Below, piece by piece: positions 1 to 12,172 of a stretch of 64,000 bases of DNA. The position numbers and the translations under genes were made by a program. Below the pieces are notes generated by a model, which saw only the letters and a program-made list of their open reading frames with translations, had not been told where the DNA came from and made no database searches. The first letter of the stretch is position 1. The number at the start of each line of letters is the position of its first letter. The stretch lies in assembly GCA_027922465.2 (NCBI GenBank), contig BQMF02000021.1, positions 372,001 through 436,000 of the forward strand, given 5' to 3'. Origin of the DNA: Turritopsis dohrnii. Lineage: Eukaryota; Cnidaria; Hydrozoa; Anthoathecata; Oceaniidae.

Positions 1-329
1 TTGCATATTTACATGATCTTCACTTCTTATTTTGCCTCATCATACTAACCTAAAGTAGACGATTATATTGAAATTATCATAAAATTTTCTAACTCTGTAG
101 CCATAAATACAAGGGGAACTATGTTTATTTATTTATGAAATATGATCGCATTATCTAAATAACAAATGTTTTCATGTACCGTTCCAATTTATCGTGAAAG
201 CAATTGGCGTTCCTTTAGAGAAGTTGGCATCAAATCATATTTTACTATCATATGGTGAAGTTCAAGGCTGAATTGGATGCAAAAGTTGCATATCTTTCAC
301 ATACAGTAGATTCTAACAACACTACTTAC

Positions 330-604
330 GAATTTGTTTCACTTTTGATTTTATCATGGTATTTCTCTAACACAAATACTTTTTCTAAAACATCGTCCAA
401 AGTCTGATCTCTTTGCACTTTTGTTACTTGTCGACATTGATTGGGACAACTCAATGTAGCACATCCCTTGTCATCAAACTGAAGGAAACTTTCCAGACAT
501 TCTTTGCAAAACGAATGACGACATGGCAATATTTGAGGGCTAACAATTCCGACCATACAAACTGGACATTCAAACTCCTCCGCAATGTTTGGGGATTCAG
601 CCAT
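330..604 (-). CDS. RING-finger (TRIM-like) protein, first coding exon only
   Basis: Likely E3 ubiquitin ligase of the TRIM/RING group; only the N-terminal exon lies in the window. The start ATG is at 604 on the minus strand and the reading frame runs into a good donor (C|GTAAGT, exon end 330) in phase 2. Residues 12-57 form the RING: CPVC, then PCRH, FCKEC and a final CPNQC, a C3HC4 pattern with an unusual C-x3-C last pair. The start is supported by alignment with the paralogous exon at 21977, which starts at the same place, has the same domain spacing, shares the QFDD..GCATL and DQTLDDVL blocks, and has its donor in the same phase. B-box and coiled-coil exons should lie to the left (below 330), but nothing convincing is seen in 1-329, so the gene continues outside the window. 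Family function is established knowledge; the substrate is unknown. Confidence 0.82.
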
Positions 605-2177
605 TGGAGTGACGGAATGGTGTGATATTAGCTGTTAATCTATAGAAAATAACGCGAGACCTATAAAAGAATTGTATGTAAAGTCTTGAAAAGATCATTA
701 AAAGATGATCTCCAATAGCAAGAATGCATTAAAGGGAAAGTCTTTTTTTTAAATCAATGTACTATTTGGAAGAATTTTAAGATATTCGAAAATTTCACGA
801 GATATTGCCATGTAAAGTTTTTGCTCAAACTTTGATCTCCTTGACAAAGTAACGTCACAATGTGCAAGAATAAATTGTTGATGTATGAACATGTAAACAA
901 CTCAGGAAATTTTAGTGATACATGTCAGCATCTAATCTCTTACTTTCATTTGAAATTACGTCTAGTGAAAACTGTTTAAAACTTTTTTTAATTTGCATGA
1001 GCTGATTCATGATTTTAAAAGTAGACTTCCCCTTTAATGTCAACTACCAATTTCACCGACAATACAATAATTATAATTACGCACAATTTGAGCAGTGAAA
1101 ACTTATCTTTTGATTTGTGAAGACGGAAAGGACTTAAAGCACTTTTGGGAAATTATTTTTAAAATGCCTCGCTTGTCTTGTTAAAAAGATTTTCAAGTTT
1201 GTCGGAAATTCAAAGCTAAAGTTTTCAAGTTGAGCAAAAATGATAGAAATTTCCAATCAGTGTTTTTCTTGTGTGGAAAGCACGCCAAAAAAGAAAGCTC
1301 TATTAACACTTCATCCCAGTGGAATGTCTGGACTACTGCACAGTAACTGAGATACGCCTACGCACATATATTTTAGGAAGATAGACAGGTAAATTGCTGT
1401 TAAGGCATCACAAAGCATCATCATGCAGTGCGAACAAATTATTGAGTTTGAAGGAAAGGTGATTTCATTGCGTCCGCAATTAACGTGGATGATAAACGAT
1501 TTTGAGTTCACAGAAAAAAACAAGGCATTGGTTATTTTGTTCTAGTATAAATTCTTTTACAGTCAAAAGTTTCGATATAGCTACTTATCAATATGTAATG
1601 TTTCCGACTATGTAAGTGCCTAGCGATATGCTTTAATGAATAATTCACAAGTTATCATAGTTTCACAATGCTTATGCGCTTACGTCATCCCATCTGATAC
1701 TTTCTGTCCATAATGCCTATCAAAATCCACTCATAAAATATACCTCGTGCATCTTCCTAAAATCTATTCAGTTTTATTAGCAGTAACTAAATGTCTAATG
1801 ATAGGTTCAAAATGCATCAACCAAAAGAAAATGAATTTTTATCCGAGTTTTATGCTTAATTATCGTATAGTTAAATAAATGTTTTTTTCTGATCAAAGAA
1901 TGAAGTTTTATACCTAACGATTTTGAATTACTTAACATTTGAATTTATCATAATATTACTTTTCAACTGCTAGACGGCATTATAATAGGAACTCTAAATT
2001 CTCAAGCCACACTCTTTTAAATATCTCAAATCTTTTCGTGCTCTTTAATGTTCTTACAATTTTTCTTTTCTATTGATTTTATACGAGAAAACGTTTTGAC
2101 AATTATGTCAAGTCATCAATCCACACAGATACCAGTGTGTAATCATCACCCCAGGGAACATTCAATAGTTCTTACTA
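605..2177. other. Intergenic, no gene recognised
   Basis: AT-rich sequence upstream of the RING gene. Only short unsupported reading frames are seen; the frame at about 1311-1523 on the minus strand has no recognisable domain. Probably holds the RING gene promoter, but I see no specific element. Confidence 0.5.
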
Positions 2178-2800
2178 CAGTGTGTTTCAAAAAAGTGGCA
2201 ACAAGAATTATAATCGCTTATATATCAATAAATTCTGATCATTGGATGATAATTTTTATATCATTGACAACCTTATTGTTTCCTCTTTCCAATGATGTAT
2301 TTTTTTTCGAAATTGGAAAAATAGAAGAGGAGAAAATCGAAAAAATAACTCTAGAAAAACTCATTATTTTCTTAACGATCAATTAAAACAAAAGTTAACA
2401 ACCATATCTTTATTGTTTAAAGGTGCAAAATCTTTTATGCCGTTTTGTGACATCTGAGACTCTCAATTAAAGTAATTGGTCACGTAAAATTTTTTCAAAC
2501 GTGCGTAACATTGGTTTTGTTAAAGTGAAAGCGATAAAAAATTGTTACATAACTGTTTTTGTTTTCGGAAATTGATCTTATTGTTAAACATCTTAATTGA
2601 TCGTTAAGAAAATAATGAGTTTTTCTGGAGTTATTTTTTCGATTTTCTCTTGTTCTATTTTTCCAATTTCGAAAAAAAATACATCATTGGAAAGAGGAAA
2701 AAATAAGGTTTCCAATAATATAAAAATTATCATCCAATGATTAGAATTTATTGAAATATAAGCGGTTATAATTCTTGTTGCACTTTTTTGAAACACACTG
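2178..2800. mobile_element. Mariner/Tc1-like foldback MITE, TA target site
   Basis: Two arms of roughly 210 bp (2178-2390 and 2590-2800) are near-perfect inverted copies. The outer ends read CAGTGTGTTTCAAAAAAGTG on both strands, flanked by TA (2176-2177 and 2801-2802), as expected for Tc1/mariner-type insertion. The open frames in each arm (2048-2386 plus, 2593-2835 minus) are the same sequence read from the two arms and are not genes. No transposase is present. Confidence 0.75.
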
Positions 2801-2806
2801 TAGCTA

Positions 2807-3203
2807 CAGGGTGTCTCAGAAAGACTTATCCGCAAAGTTTCAGTGTCTATTTCTCAACAATTATTTGTCAAATTATTGCGAAATTTACAAGAAAGCCCCT
2901 TTTCAGTACTTTCTATTGATATAAAATTTTTAAGAAAATGATCATTCTTCGGAAAGTTACCGAAGAAAAACGCACAGATTTGCATCATTAATTTTTTAAA
3001 AAACCCTGTAAAAAAACCCTGTACATTACGAAAATAGTTTTAAGAATTTAATGAACCAAATCGTTAAGTTTTTCTTCAATATCTTTTCGAAGAATAAATA
3101 TTTTGGCAAACATCTTGTGATATAAAATTCACAATATTTTATCAGACATGTAATGAGATATACGCCTTGAAAGTTGGTGGATAAGACATTTTGATACACA
3201 CTG
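2807..3203. mobile_element. Second mariner-like MITE, adjacent
   Basis: Imperfect terminal inverted repeats. The left end is CAGGGTGTCTCAGAAAGACT; the complement of the right end starts CAGTGTGTATCAAAATGTCT. Flanking TA is at 2805-2806 and 3204-3205. It lies only 4 bp from the preceding element's TA and shares a terminal consensus with the short copy at 61174-61403. Non-coding. Confidence 0.6.
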
Positions 3204-3250
3204 TATTAAAGCTCTAATGCAAAATACTTTAGGAGTGTTGTAATAGTAGT

Positions 3251-3500
3251 GATCAATACATCTTTCCCGAATTTCTGTTTAAATGTCGCGTTAATGCTTA
3301 GTTATCGAGTTTCGCCTCGTTTCTATGTTTTTTTTATTGTTATTCTAATTTTATAATGTTTTCAATAAGTAATAGTTACTGGTTGTTTCATTTCTCAGTG
3401 GAATAATTAGAAGCAACTAAAAATTTGAAAAAGAGGCAAAACTTAGCGGCTAGGCTATAACACGGTGTTTAAACAGAAATTCGGGAAAGGTCTATTATAC
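3251..3500. mobile_element. MITE with CTTTCCCGAATTTCTGTTT termini
   Basis: Both ends carry the inverted motif CTTTCCCGAATTTCTGTTTA (3259 onward, and the complement near 3464-3492). Related copies lie at about 58245-58500, inside an intron of the prolyl hydroxylase gene, and a fragment at about 21650-21690. Non-coding. Confidence 0.55.
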
Positions 3501-3683
3501 AACTATTGTAAATGGAGATAATGGAGAAAAATGAGATTAATGTGTTTTATAAGATTTCTATCAATTGTTGCTTGAAAAAGGAATTTTGGAATTAATCCTG
3601 ACTAATTAAAATCTTAGTCAATTCAAACCTTATGTTAATGAGCATTTTCTTTAAAATACAAACTGAAGTTGATGGATTATAAT

Positions 3684-4198
3684 GGCGACCTTACGAAACT
3701 ACGATGGCAACGTGGACGGCGACGTGAGAGACAAACAAAAGATTTACTTTACTCCATAGATTTGCTTTAGAACGGAAGTCTACCTTATCAGACAAAACAA
3801 TTTCGGACAAAAGTGACGAATTTTTCCGTTGGTGACTAACATTTTGTCCGACGAATAATTTAGTCCGACGAAAATTTTGTCCGACATTGTTTTGTCCGAT
3901 AAGGTATTTCACACTATACTATTGGGAAATGTTTTTAGTTTTACTAACATCATTATCAGATTTGCACGTTCTACAATCAACGTGAAAAGTAATATTTTGA
4001 AGTCGTGCTCAAAACGAAGACGTGAGAATAGCAGTACATGATTCATGATTCTGTCTCTCTAAGAAGAAACGAACTTGATAAACATTATAAACAAACTTCT
4101 TAACCCAACTGCATTATTTCTTCTGTTTCATGATTCATTGAAGATAAATATCTTGTACATCTTCGTCTTCGTTGCCGTCATAGTTTCGTAAGGTCCGT
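3684..4198. mobile_element. MITE with ACCTTACGAAACT termini
   Basis: Left end about 3687 reads ACCTTACGAAACTACGATGG; the right end near 4165-4198 is its complement with two mismatches, continuing through GGCAACG. About 510 bp, non-coding. A smaller inverted-repeat element (3781-3906) sits inside it. Confidence 0.55.
3781..3906. mobile_element. 126-bp MITE nested inside the preceding one
   Basis: Termini TACCTTATCAGACAAAACAA and its complement (TTGTTTTGTCCGATAAGGTA) flank a core carrying several copies of TTGTCCGACGAA. TA at both ends suits a mariner-type target site. Confidence 0.55.
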
Positions 4199-5640
4199 AA
4201 TATAGAGCTAATCTATTTGTTTCACGATTTCATACTGGATACAAGTACGGCAAAAAAGAAAAATATGAAAGGAGTGAGGAAAAACCAAATAATAAAAGCC
4301 TCATAATTGACCAGTGTAAAGAGAAATAAAGTTGTGAGTTTTTCATCGTTTGGGCTATCCAAATGATTTGATGACTTCGATGGGCTTCGTATAACTATCT
4401 TCTGGGTATATAGAATGAATTGATGGTGGTAATAATTCACATCAAACTAGAAATTGAAGTATCACTTGCATATATAAGATATGTAAAAAAGATCAACTTT
4501 ATTTGCATGCTTGCTAAATTACCAATTATTTTGATGACTCAAATAGAAATTGTGTAGAAAGAGGTGTATGAAGTTATTGGTTCTATTTCCTTTTCCAATT
4601 GCTGGCGTCAACCTTCCTTGGGAAAAACTTCTAAATGTTCTATTGTTCCTGATGTTATTTGAAATCTCATCTGCCTAATGCCTATAACAATATGTTCGTC
4701 CCACAACTCGTTACCGTTAGACTTATATGGTGTAAACCTTATGAAAAGTGTTTGGATTAGCGAGGCAAGGTTCAGCGCTGGCTTCACTTGTTCAAGTATA
4801 AAAAAATTAAAAATAAAAAATTAAATTAAAGGCTTCATTTGTTCAAGTAATCTTGTAAGTTTTTTCATGTAATGGTAACGATATGTCAGATGAACATAAC
4901 TCAAAATGGTTTATTGCAAAAAACAAAAACAAAAACAAAAAAAACCCATCACTGTTCACACGAGTTGTTTTTCTGTAATGTTGTTTGTGTTTAACATGAT
5001 TAATTGAATCCAACAAATGTAAAAAGGAATTATCTCGTAAAATTTTAAGTGCATCTCATTTTCAACTCTCATGTTTGGATGTTCGTATTAAAACTTATAT
5101 CAAAGCTAAAAAAGTAAACTTACAGAAAGCTGTCTCAAGTAAACCGTCTTCACAATCGATTCTCTCGATATCTAAATCAACAAGGCGTTGAAATTTGATA
5201 AATGCACATAGACTCGACAACCGTATCCAAATCGTCAATAATAATGGATTCTTACCATATATGGTTTATGTGTGCAAAGATGCAAACAAAATGTTCTATT
5301 TTTGACAATTTTTATTTTATTTTTATTGCTTATTTTTCTGAATAGGATTAACTTTCTTAAAATGATGAAGGATTAACGACTAAATGAGTATTATGAATAT
5401 GAATAGCTAGTGTAAATACTGTTGTTAAGACTCGTGGAGTATAAGACAATACGGTAGCTAAGTAGTTTAAGAGAATTGCTTGTAGTGTCATTATAAACAA
5501 ACGTATAATGAAAGATGTAAGGAGTGCATTGTATAAATCGAAAATTAAGTTTCTCATTTTTTATTGCCTGCATTTTGCGATAGAGCTTTTCGTAACATAC
5601 CTTATTACATACATCGCCTAACTTAAATCCAACATATCAA
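4199..5640. other. No gene recognised
   Basis: AT-rich with only short unsupported reading frames. Holds a 19-bp near-perfect direct duplication (GGCTTCACTTGTTCAAGTA at about 4781 and 4832) around a 33-bp A/T-only stretch, and an A-rich run near 4915-4945. Confidence 0.5.
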
Positions 5641-6082
5641 TATTCAGTTCTCTATCTGTTTGTCATTCTATCTGTCTCTCAAACAAAATGGTAGATGAAA
5701 AAAGGAAGGCCAACTTATGCCACATAAAAGTCCGAACAAAGTCTCGCAGTTTTGCCAAGTCAGTTTTCAAATTTGTTGTGTACAAATAACACGCGTCGAT
5801 TAGGGGCAAATGCCACAAGTACCAATAAGAATAATTAGTTTTCGCGATGGGGTGACACGAAACTTTTAGCAAAGTAATTTGTGAACGGGACCTATGACGT
5901 CATTTAAAAACTTCAACAACAATATCTCCATTACGGTTGGTCGTGGGCAAACGATCCCATATTTTTTCATCCACTTTTTTTATCTAATTTTAACGTAGTG
6001 CTACATTCTAACTGCTATCACTGAAGTTTAGGACAGGGCGCATGCTGTTGATGGGCGCAAGTAACGCTGCTTTGTTGACTAA
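5640..6082 (+). mobile_element. Degraded non-autonomous Helitron copy
   Basis: Shares in order the landmarks of the 34.4-36.9 kb Helitrons: a (TCTG)-rich 5' part, AAAATGGTAGAT, GATGGGGTGACA, a GACGTCAT block, the 'ATATCTC..ACGGTTG' block and a decayed 3' end (GGGCGCAAGTAACGCTGC then CTAA at 6079-6082). The hairpin stem is mutated, so this looks like an older insertion. Confidence 0.5.
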
Positions 6083-6623
6083 AGAATTAATGGTTAAATA
6101 ATTAATGGGTAAATAATTATTACATATTTAACCTTGATAATAGAACTTCTTGAAATCATCCCTTCGATTTATCGTTTCTCTTTGTGCATGGCACAAACGT
6201 CGTTAGTTTTCCGATCGAAAACAAGGCACTGGTGACGTAATTTATGAAATGCTTTGTACCATATGACAAGTTTAAGCCGAGTTGCCAATTTCTAACGAAA
6301 CTATTCGTAGCATCTTTTTTCGTTGGTTAGTTGTTGCGTTAGGACCTCCATCTTCAAGGAGCTATATTTTTAATATATACTTTTCATTTATACAGTGATA
6401 TTGATTTGATTTCCAGTACTTTCATTTTGACTTTACGTAGCAATTCCAAGACTTATTCTTGGTGCATTATTATCATTTCTTTCTCATTTCCAAAGCATAA
6501 TACAATTTTGCTATAGGTTTTGAGTAATTTTTGTCAGACATCGTCACAACCTTTTGTCCAGACGAAAAGGATATTGGTTAACTAACAAATCACAATTTGT
6601 TGTTATAGTATGTGACTTGATTT
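6083..6623. other. No gene recognised
   Basis: AT-rich spacer. A short direct repeat (AATTAATGG..TAAATAATTA) lies next to the Helitron end at about 6087-6120. Nothing else is supported. Confidence 0.4.
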
Positions 6624-7967
6624 CCCAGCAGGCACCCAACGTTTATTCAACGTTAGTCTAACGTTGGTTCTAGGTTTAACGTTACCAACGTAAAACCAAC
6701 GTTACTCCAACGTTAATTACTTACGTTAGTACAACGTTAGAAAGTTACATCAGGACAACGTTAAATTTCATTAATTTACGTTATACTAACGTTAGTGTTA
6801 CGTTAATTTTTACGTTTTGGTAACGTTAGTGGTTGGTTAGAATGGAAGTCTTTTTATAATTAGTCTAACATTAAATACTTACGTTAGTATAACGTTAAAT
6901 ACTTACGTTATTATAACGTTAAATACTTACGTTAGTCCAACGTTAAATTCTTACGTTAGTATAACGTTAAATTTCGTTAATTTACGTTGAACTAACGTTA
7001 GTGTTTCGTTAGTTTTTACGTTCTGGTAACGTTGGTGGCTGGTTAGAATGGAAGTCCTTTTATAATTAGTCTAACGTTAAATACTTACGTTAGTCTAACG
7101 TTAAATACTTACGTTAGTATAACGTTAAATACTTACGTTAGTCCAACGTTAATTTCTTACGTTAGTATAACGTTAAATTTCGTTAATTTACGTTAAACTA
7201 ACGTTAGTGTTTCGTTAGTTTTTACGTTGTGGTAACGTTGGTGGTTGGTTAGAATGGAAGTGTTTTTTATTTAGTATAACGTTAAGTACTTACGTTAGTA
7301 TAACGTTAAATACTTACGTTAGTATAACGTTAGATACTTACGTTAGTATAACGTTAGAAAGTTACATCAGGACAACGTTAAATTTCGTTAATTTTCGTTA
7401 TACTAACGTTAGTGTTACGTTATTTTTTACGTTGTGGTAACGTTAGTGGTTGGTTAGAATGGATAGCATGAATTTCCGTTGATTTTCATTTATTGCAATT
7501 TGCCGTAACCACAAGCATTCGTTTAACACCTTTACTTATATTTGTTTCTTTTTCTTCTATTAGGCATGCGTAAATATTGACATAAAAATATGCTTTTCTT
7601 GTCAATTAAAGGTAAATATCAACTTCTATGACTATTCACTGTTTTCGTCATTTTTCTTACTTTGTTGGGATGGACACCGGGATTTGTTTATAATGACTTC
7701 AAAAGTCATTACAATGTTATAACATTTTGATGTTGTTAATACAACGTAGATTAACAAATTTAACGTTGTCCTGATGTAACTTTCTAACGTTAGACTAACG
7801 TAAGTATTTAACGTTATACTAACGTAACTATTTAACGTTGTACTAACGTAAGTATTTAACGTTATACTAATTAAAAAAAGACTTCCATTCTAACCAACCA
7901 CTAACGTTACCACAACGTAAAAAATAACGTAACACTAACGTTAGTATAACGTTTGGTGCCTGCTGGG
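6624..7967. mobile_element. 1.34 kb foldback element built of AACGTTA sub-repeats
   Basis: The ends are perfect inverts (CCCAGCAGGCACC at 6624; GGTGCCTGCTGGG ending 7967), and both are flanked by TTT. Nearly all of the left arm consists of short alternating units of the type TTAACGTTAGTATAACG, arranged in a higher-order tandem repeat of about 201-207 bp; its marker GGTTGGTTAGAATGGA recurs near 6833, 7034, 7240 and 7446. The right arm (about 7740-7967) is a shorter inverted version. A unique core lies at about 7465-7735. No coding capacity; superfamily not assigned. Confidence 0.8.
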
Positions 7968-9119
7968 TTTAGTGATATGATCTGATATAACTGTCTTCTG
8001 TTGTCTACAATGTTTGTTTTTGTTAATTTTGTAGATTTTGATTATGCCCCACCTATTGCATTGGAGAAAATGGGAACTGAGTTCCAAAAGCAAACTATCA
8101 GCAAGTTAAGTATTCCAAACCACATAAAAGCCATAGAGAAATGTTGGAAGTTGATGATAAACAAAATAGAGAACTGAACTTGAAAATGATCAGTACATCT
8201 GTTAAGAGTCCTCTTTACGTTCGTTTTCTGTGGTGTAAATATCTAACACAGTAAACAGTTTTAATAATAATTCTTTTTTTGTCCGGGAAAGAGAAAATAT
8301 CGATTCCTTTCATCAAGGGTTGGCCAAGAAACCCGCTTTTAATAACATTTTCTTCTTTTGTAATTAAAGACAAGAGTTTATTTATACCTTAGTCTGTCGT
8401 TGTTTCATTCTAAAAAGAATGGTTTGTGGTAACGTATAACAACACATTTCTCTTCCTGAATATAATAATACATTTATTGTGGGAATAACGCTACAAATAA
8501 AGTCAATGATAGCAAATTCAAAGTTCATGGTTTTTATTCTTCCTAGTTTCATTTTGTCATTTATTTTATTTGCTTATAAGTATGTAATATATTATTTTCA
8601 TCATTAAAATTTTCGTCGACCTGATGTCAACTCGTCAGCGATGATTTTTGGAATACGTTAACGGTTAACGGTGATGACATTACATTGTGCACTGCATGAC
8701 GTCAGTTTTTCGCCGTCATTCAAACATTCGTTGGGCAAACTGGAATAAAAGCAACGTAACACCACATAACAACAAAGAAATTAAGAGAATGCTTATATAC
8801 GCACTAGGAGGCCAGGCTGCAGGAAATAAAAATAAAGCTTTAGTTGATCCATATGTTTTCCATTCCATTCCATTATTTATAACTTCAAGGCTCATGTATT
8901 CCAATTATATTATGTTGTTGATCTACAATTCTATTTCCACGAACCAACAACAACAAAAAGCAACACAACACCAAGAAATGTAGACATCATGAAGAATAGC
9001 TTAAAAATACTGACATTAAAATATACTATTCTAGTCAGTAAAAGGTTTTCTTTGAGCAAAAACTAAAAATAAAAGAATAAAAAGCAAAAACAAGGGGAGT
9101 AATCCGTACAAAATAAAAG
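7968..9119. other. Spacer; one weak exon candidate
   Basis: Mostly featureless AT-rich sequence. A pyrimidine-rich acceptor at about 8036 (TTTTGTAG) is followed by about 45 open codons (8038-8175) and an AATAAA at about 8494, so a terminal exon is possible, but no family is recognised. The frame at 8687-8983 has no domain support. Confidence 0.3.
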
Positions 9120-9133
9120 CGGTTAACCCACTG

Positions 9134-9303
9134 ATGAGGATGGACCAACCACTTCAATCAAAAGGACATCCTACTCTGATAAAGAAATTGAGAACTGGTG
9201 GATCTGGCTTAAAGTGTGGCCACATAAACATAAATGGGTTGTACAATAAACTTGAGGAGATCAAACTATTACTCAAAGAGACTGATTTCGATATATTGGC
9301 AAT
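9134..9303 (+). pseudogene. LINE endonuclease domain, N-terminal fragment
   Basis: The frame includes GLKCGHININGLYNKLEE and TDFDILA, the characteristic start of an APE-type LINE endonuclease (first conserved Asn, then DIL before the catalytic Glu). It is cut at 9303, where the 3.5 kb DNA element begins; the expected continuation (ITETHLNEEF) is found directly after that element at 12806. Upstream boundary unknown. Confidence 0.75.
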
Positions 9304-10529
9304 ACACGGGTTGCAAAATAAGCGCATCTCCATAGAAACAACTCCATGTGAATTTAGCACAAAAATTTCGAGTAAACTTTCGATGTAAAATCTGTGGTGA
9401 AAGGATGTAGTAATGGTTCTTACAGACTTGGAACATAAATGATTCAATACGAAAAACATTAAATGATGGAAATAAATTCTTAGTTCGGTGTTGTAAAAAC
9501 GTTTGAATGAACGTGCAAAATACAGAAGAAAATTGATATCAATGGTGTTATGTTTTTATGTGTTGATATAACAATGTTGTTACTGGTTGTTATGATGATT
9601 GGTGATTAAATGCAGCAAAACATTGAAGCTGTTTCAATGCAAAGGCGAAAATTTATTATTAATAGCCAAGTTGAAGATTTATTTTTATTGATATAGCCCA
9701 AATACAACTGAACTGAAAGTGAACTGGAAAGCACATGGATGTATAGTACAGCCATAAAGGAAACCTTTTCATGTGGTGTGGAGAACAACCAGTTCAACCA
9801 GTTTTGTAAATTCAAAGAGTATACATTACAAAAACTAGAAGTAAAAACGTGATGTCGTATTATATGCAATAAGATGTTCAGAGTACCAATTACGTATAAT
9901 ATTTTAAAACGCAGGATTGTGATGCATAACTTGTGAAAGAATCCGGTCGAGTGTGCTTCCCTGGATAGTCATTTACTCTGACAACAGAAACATAATTTAC
10001 TATGGATTTATTTCATGATCACGTATACTGTTTTGATATACTGTATAGATATGTTTTGTAAAAATTAGTAATACTGTCAATTTTTGTTGTACAAACATAG
10101 AACATAAATCAAAACACAATCCAAAACCAAAACACGAATTTCTACTTTCAGCTTTGTAGTGATTTAGTTATAGATGTGTATTTTCACTACCAAATTCTGT
10201 TTTTTTTTTTCCACGAAGGTCATTTTAATCAGATAATAGATATTGAAGATATTCTTCAGGGCCTAGTTCCTGACAATTTTCTGAGGTGCAGGACAAAATA
10301 TTGAGTTAAAAATCAAAAATGAAACTTATTCTCTTTTTAATAAACATCGAGTATGAATAATCTTTTTTTGAATAGAGATGTCTGAATTTAATTTTAAAAA
10401 TTATCACTTTAAGGACATCTCTTTTTTGAAAATGAATTTTCTGTCCTAATTTGAAATGTTACGTATATATATATCACTTGTTAGTAGATATTTTGATTTC
10501 TTTGATTGTTGTCTACTGCAAAGTGTTTT

Positions 10530-12172
10530 TAATACTAAAGTATGTTAAAGTACGTTTCAAATGAACTTGCACAGTTTTTATAAATGCTTTGCAAATTTGA
10601 AGGTTATGAGATATTTCAAAAATTCTTTTTGCGCTGTGTCAGGCTTAAAAAGCACTTTTTCATAATATAAAAAATTTGGAAGAATAATGAAAATGGAAGA
10701 AGAAAAACGAAGATGAAAAAAACGAGCTTTTTATAGAAAAGAGCAAAATAGATCAATTTTTTGTGAGACAAACTTCAATCTTTGATCGTTCAAAAGGCGA
10801 AATAATTTTTCAAAAAAGTGAAATAGATCGCAAGATATAATTCTTTAAAGTCACTTCGGTCGCATGTTTCTCGTGTTTACAAACTTGTAAGGATTTGATG
10901 AAAACCGGGGGCATGGACGTATAAAAAGAGAAGGACTTACAACTTTTATAAATCTATTCAAACAAACCTCGTCTCGGTTTATTGAAATTATCACAAAAGC
11001 AGTTTTGAAACTCCCTCAAGTGCTGTTAAAAATACATGTTTCCACTGGCTTCCATGATCGTAATAACCAACCAGAAATGAATTTAAAGATTTTATGATTA
11101 TTTTGAAGCCAGGTTTTAAACTCTGATTCCTCATGACTTCTTACAGTCTCAAACATGAAATTTTCAGAATTAAATGAAAAAGCACTCTTCTTTCTGTATA
11201 TTCTCAGGCATCACCCAGGCGTCTTTCAAAGTACCGAATCTTTGGATATAAGTACATTCACAAAATACTTCCTAACTCCGACAAATTTATCTTAATTCCA
11301 ATCCGACATTTTTAAAAAAGGTTGAGTAGACGTTTTGTGATACTCAAGAATATTGCTGATGTATCTGCAAATCGTATTTTCTCTCAATTCGTTGGTTTTC
11401 CACATCGGATTAAACCAAAAGCGTCGTATAAACCCGCCCATGTGAACTGAAATCCAGTGAAATGCGAGGCGAGGATTACATCAAAGAAATGCCGACAGAA
11501 AAGATTTTAATAATAGAAATGAAAGGCTTTAGTATTAGTTGTGAGTCCTTCTCTTTTTATACGTCCATGCCGGGGGTGATAGATTTTGCAACTGTGAAGG
11601 TAATTAACATTTAATATAATTGGGAATACGTTAGATATAAAGACTACGTGGGCATTTAACTTTGTATGTTATTGTATTCATTGTCTCGATACGGTGTACT
11701 GTAAAAGTATCCCTTTGGGATTAATATAAAAGTTTATGACTTTTGCACGGGAAGTTTAATTGTGTAGCCGTTTAGTGGAAAGATCGTTGCTTACCCCCGG
11801 AAAATTAATGAAATCATAACATAGTGAATATGTTAAAATATGTGACCTAAGTGACTTTAAAGGATTAAATCTTGCGATCTATTTTACTTTTTTGAAAAAT
11901 TATTTGGCCTTTTGAGCGATCAAAGATTGAAGTTTGTCTCACAAAAAATTGAACTATTTTGCTCTTTTCTATAAAAAGCTGGTTTTTTTTCATCTTTGTT
12001 TTTCTTCTTCCATTTTCATTATTCTTCCAAATTTTTTATATCATGAAAAAGTGCCTTTTAAACTTGACACAGCGCAAAAAGAATTTTTGAAATATCTCAT
12101 AACCTTCAAATTTGCTAAGCATTTATAAAAACTGTGCAAGTTCATTTGAAACGTACTTTAGTATTAAAATTA
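10530..12172. repeat. Large inverted repeat (arms about 330 bp)
   Basis: The left arm (10530-10865) and right arm (11840-12172) are mutual reverse complements with few mismatches, for example GTACGTTTCAAATGAACTTG and its complement at about 12136-12155. The frame at 11934-12128 is just the right arm. The loop holds the MITE at 10912-11569. Either a foldback transposon in its own right or the core of the surrounding element. Confidence 0.7.
10912..11569. mobile_element. 658-bp MITE with 7-bp TSD CCGGGGG
   Basis: Ends CATGGACGTATAAAAAGAGA and its exact complement; target duplication CCGGGGG at 10905-10911 and 11570-11576. A diverged, one-ended relative in the opposite orientation begins at 24952. 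Non-coding. CA-starting termini with a 7-8 bp duplication would suit P- or hAT-type transposition, but that is inference. Confidence 0.78.

Noticed and set aside
2048..2835. Two similar frames of 112 and 80 codons
   Set aside because: They are the same sequence read from opposite arms of a foldback MITE.
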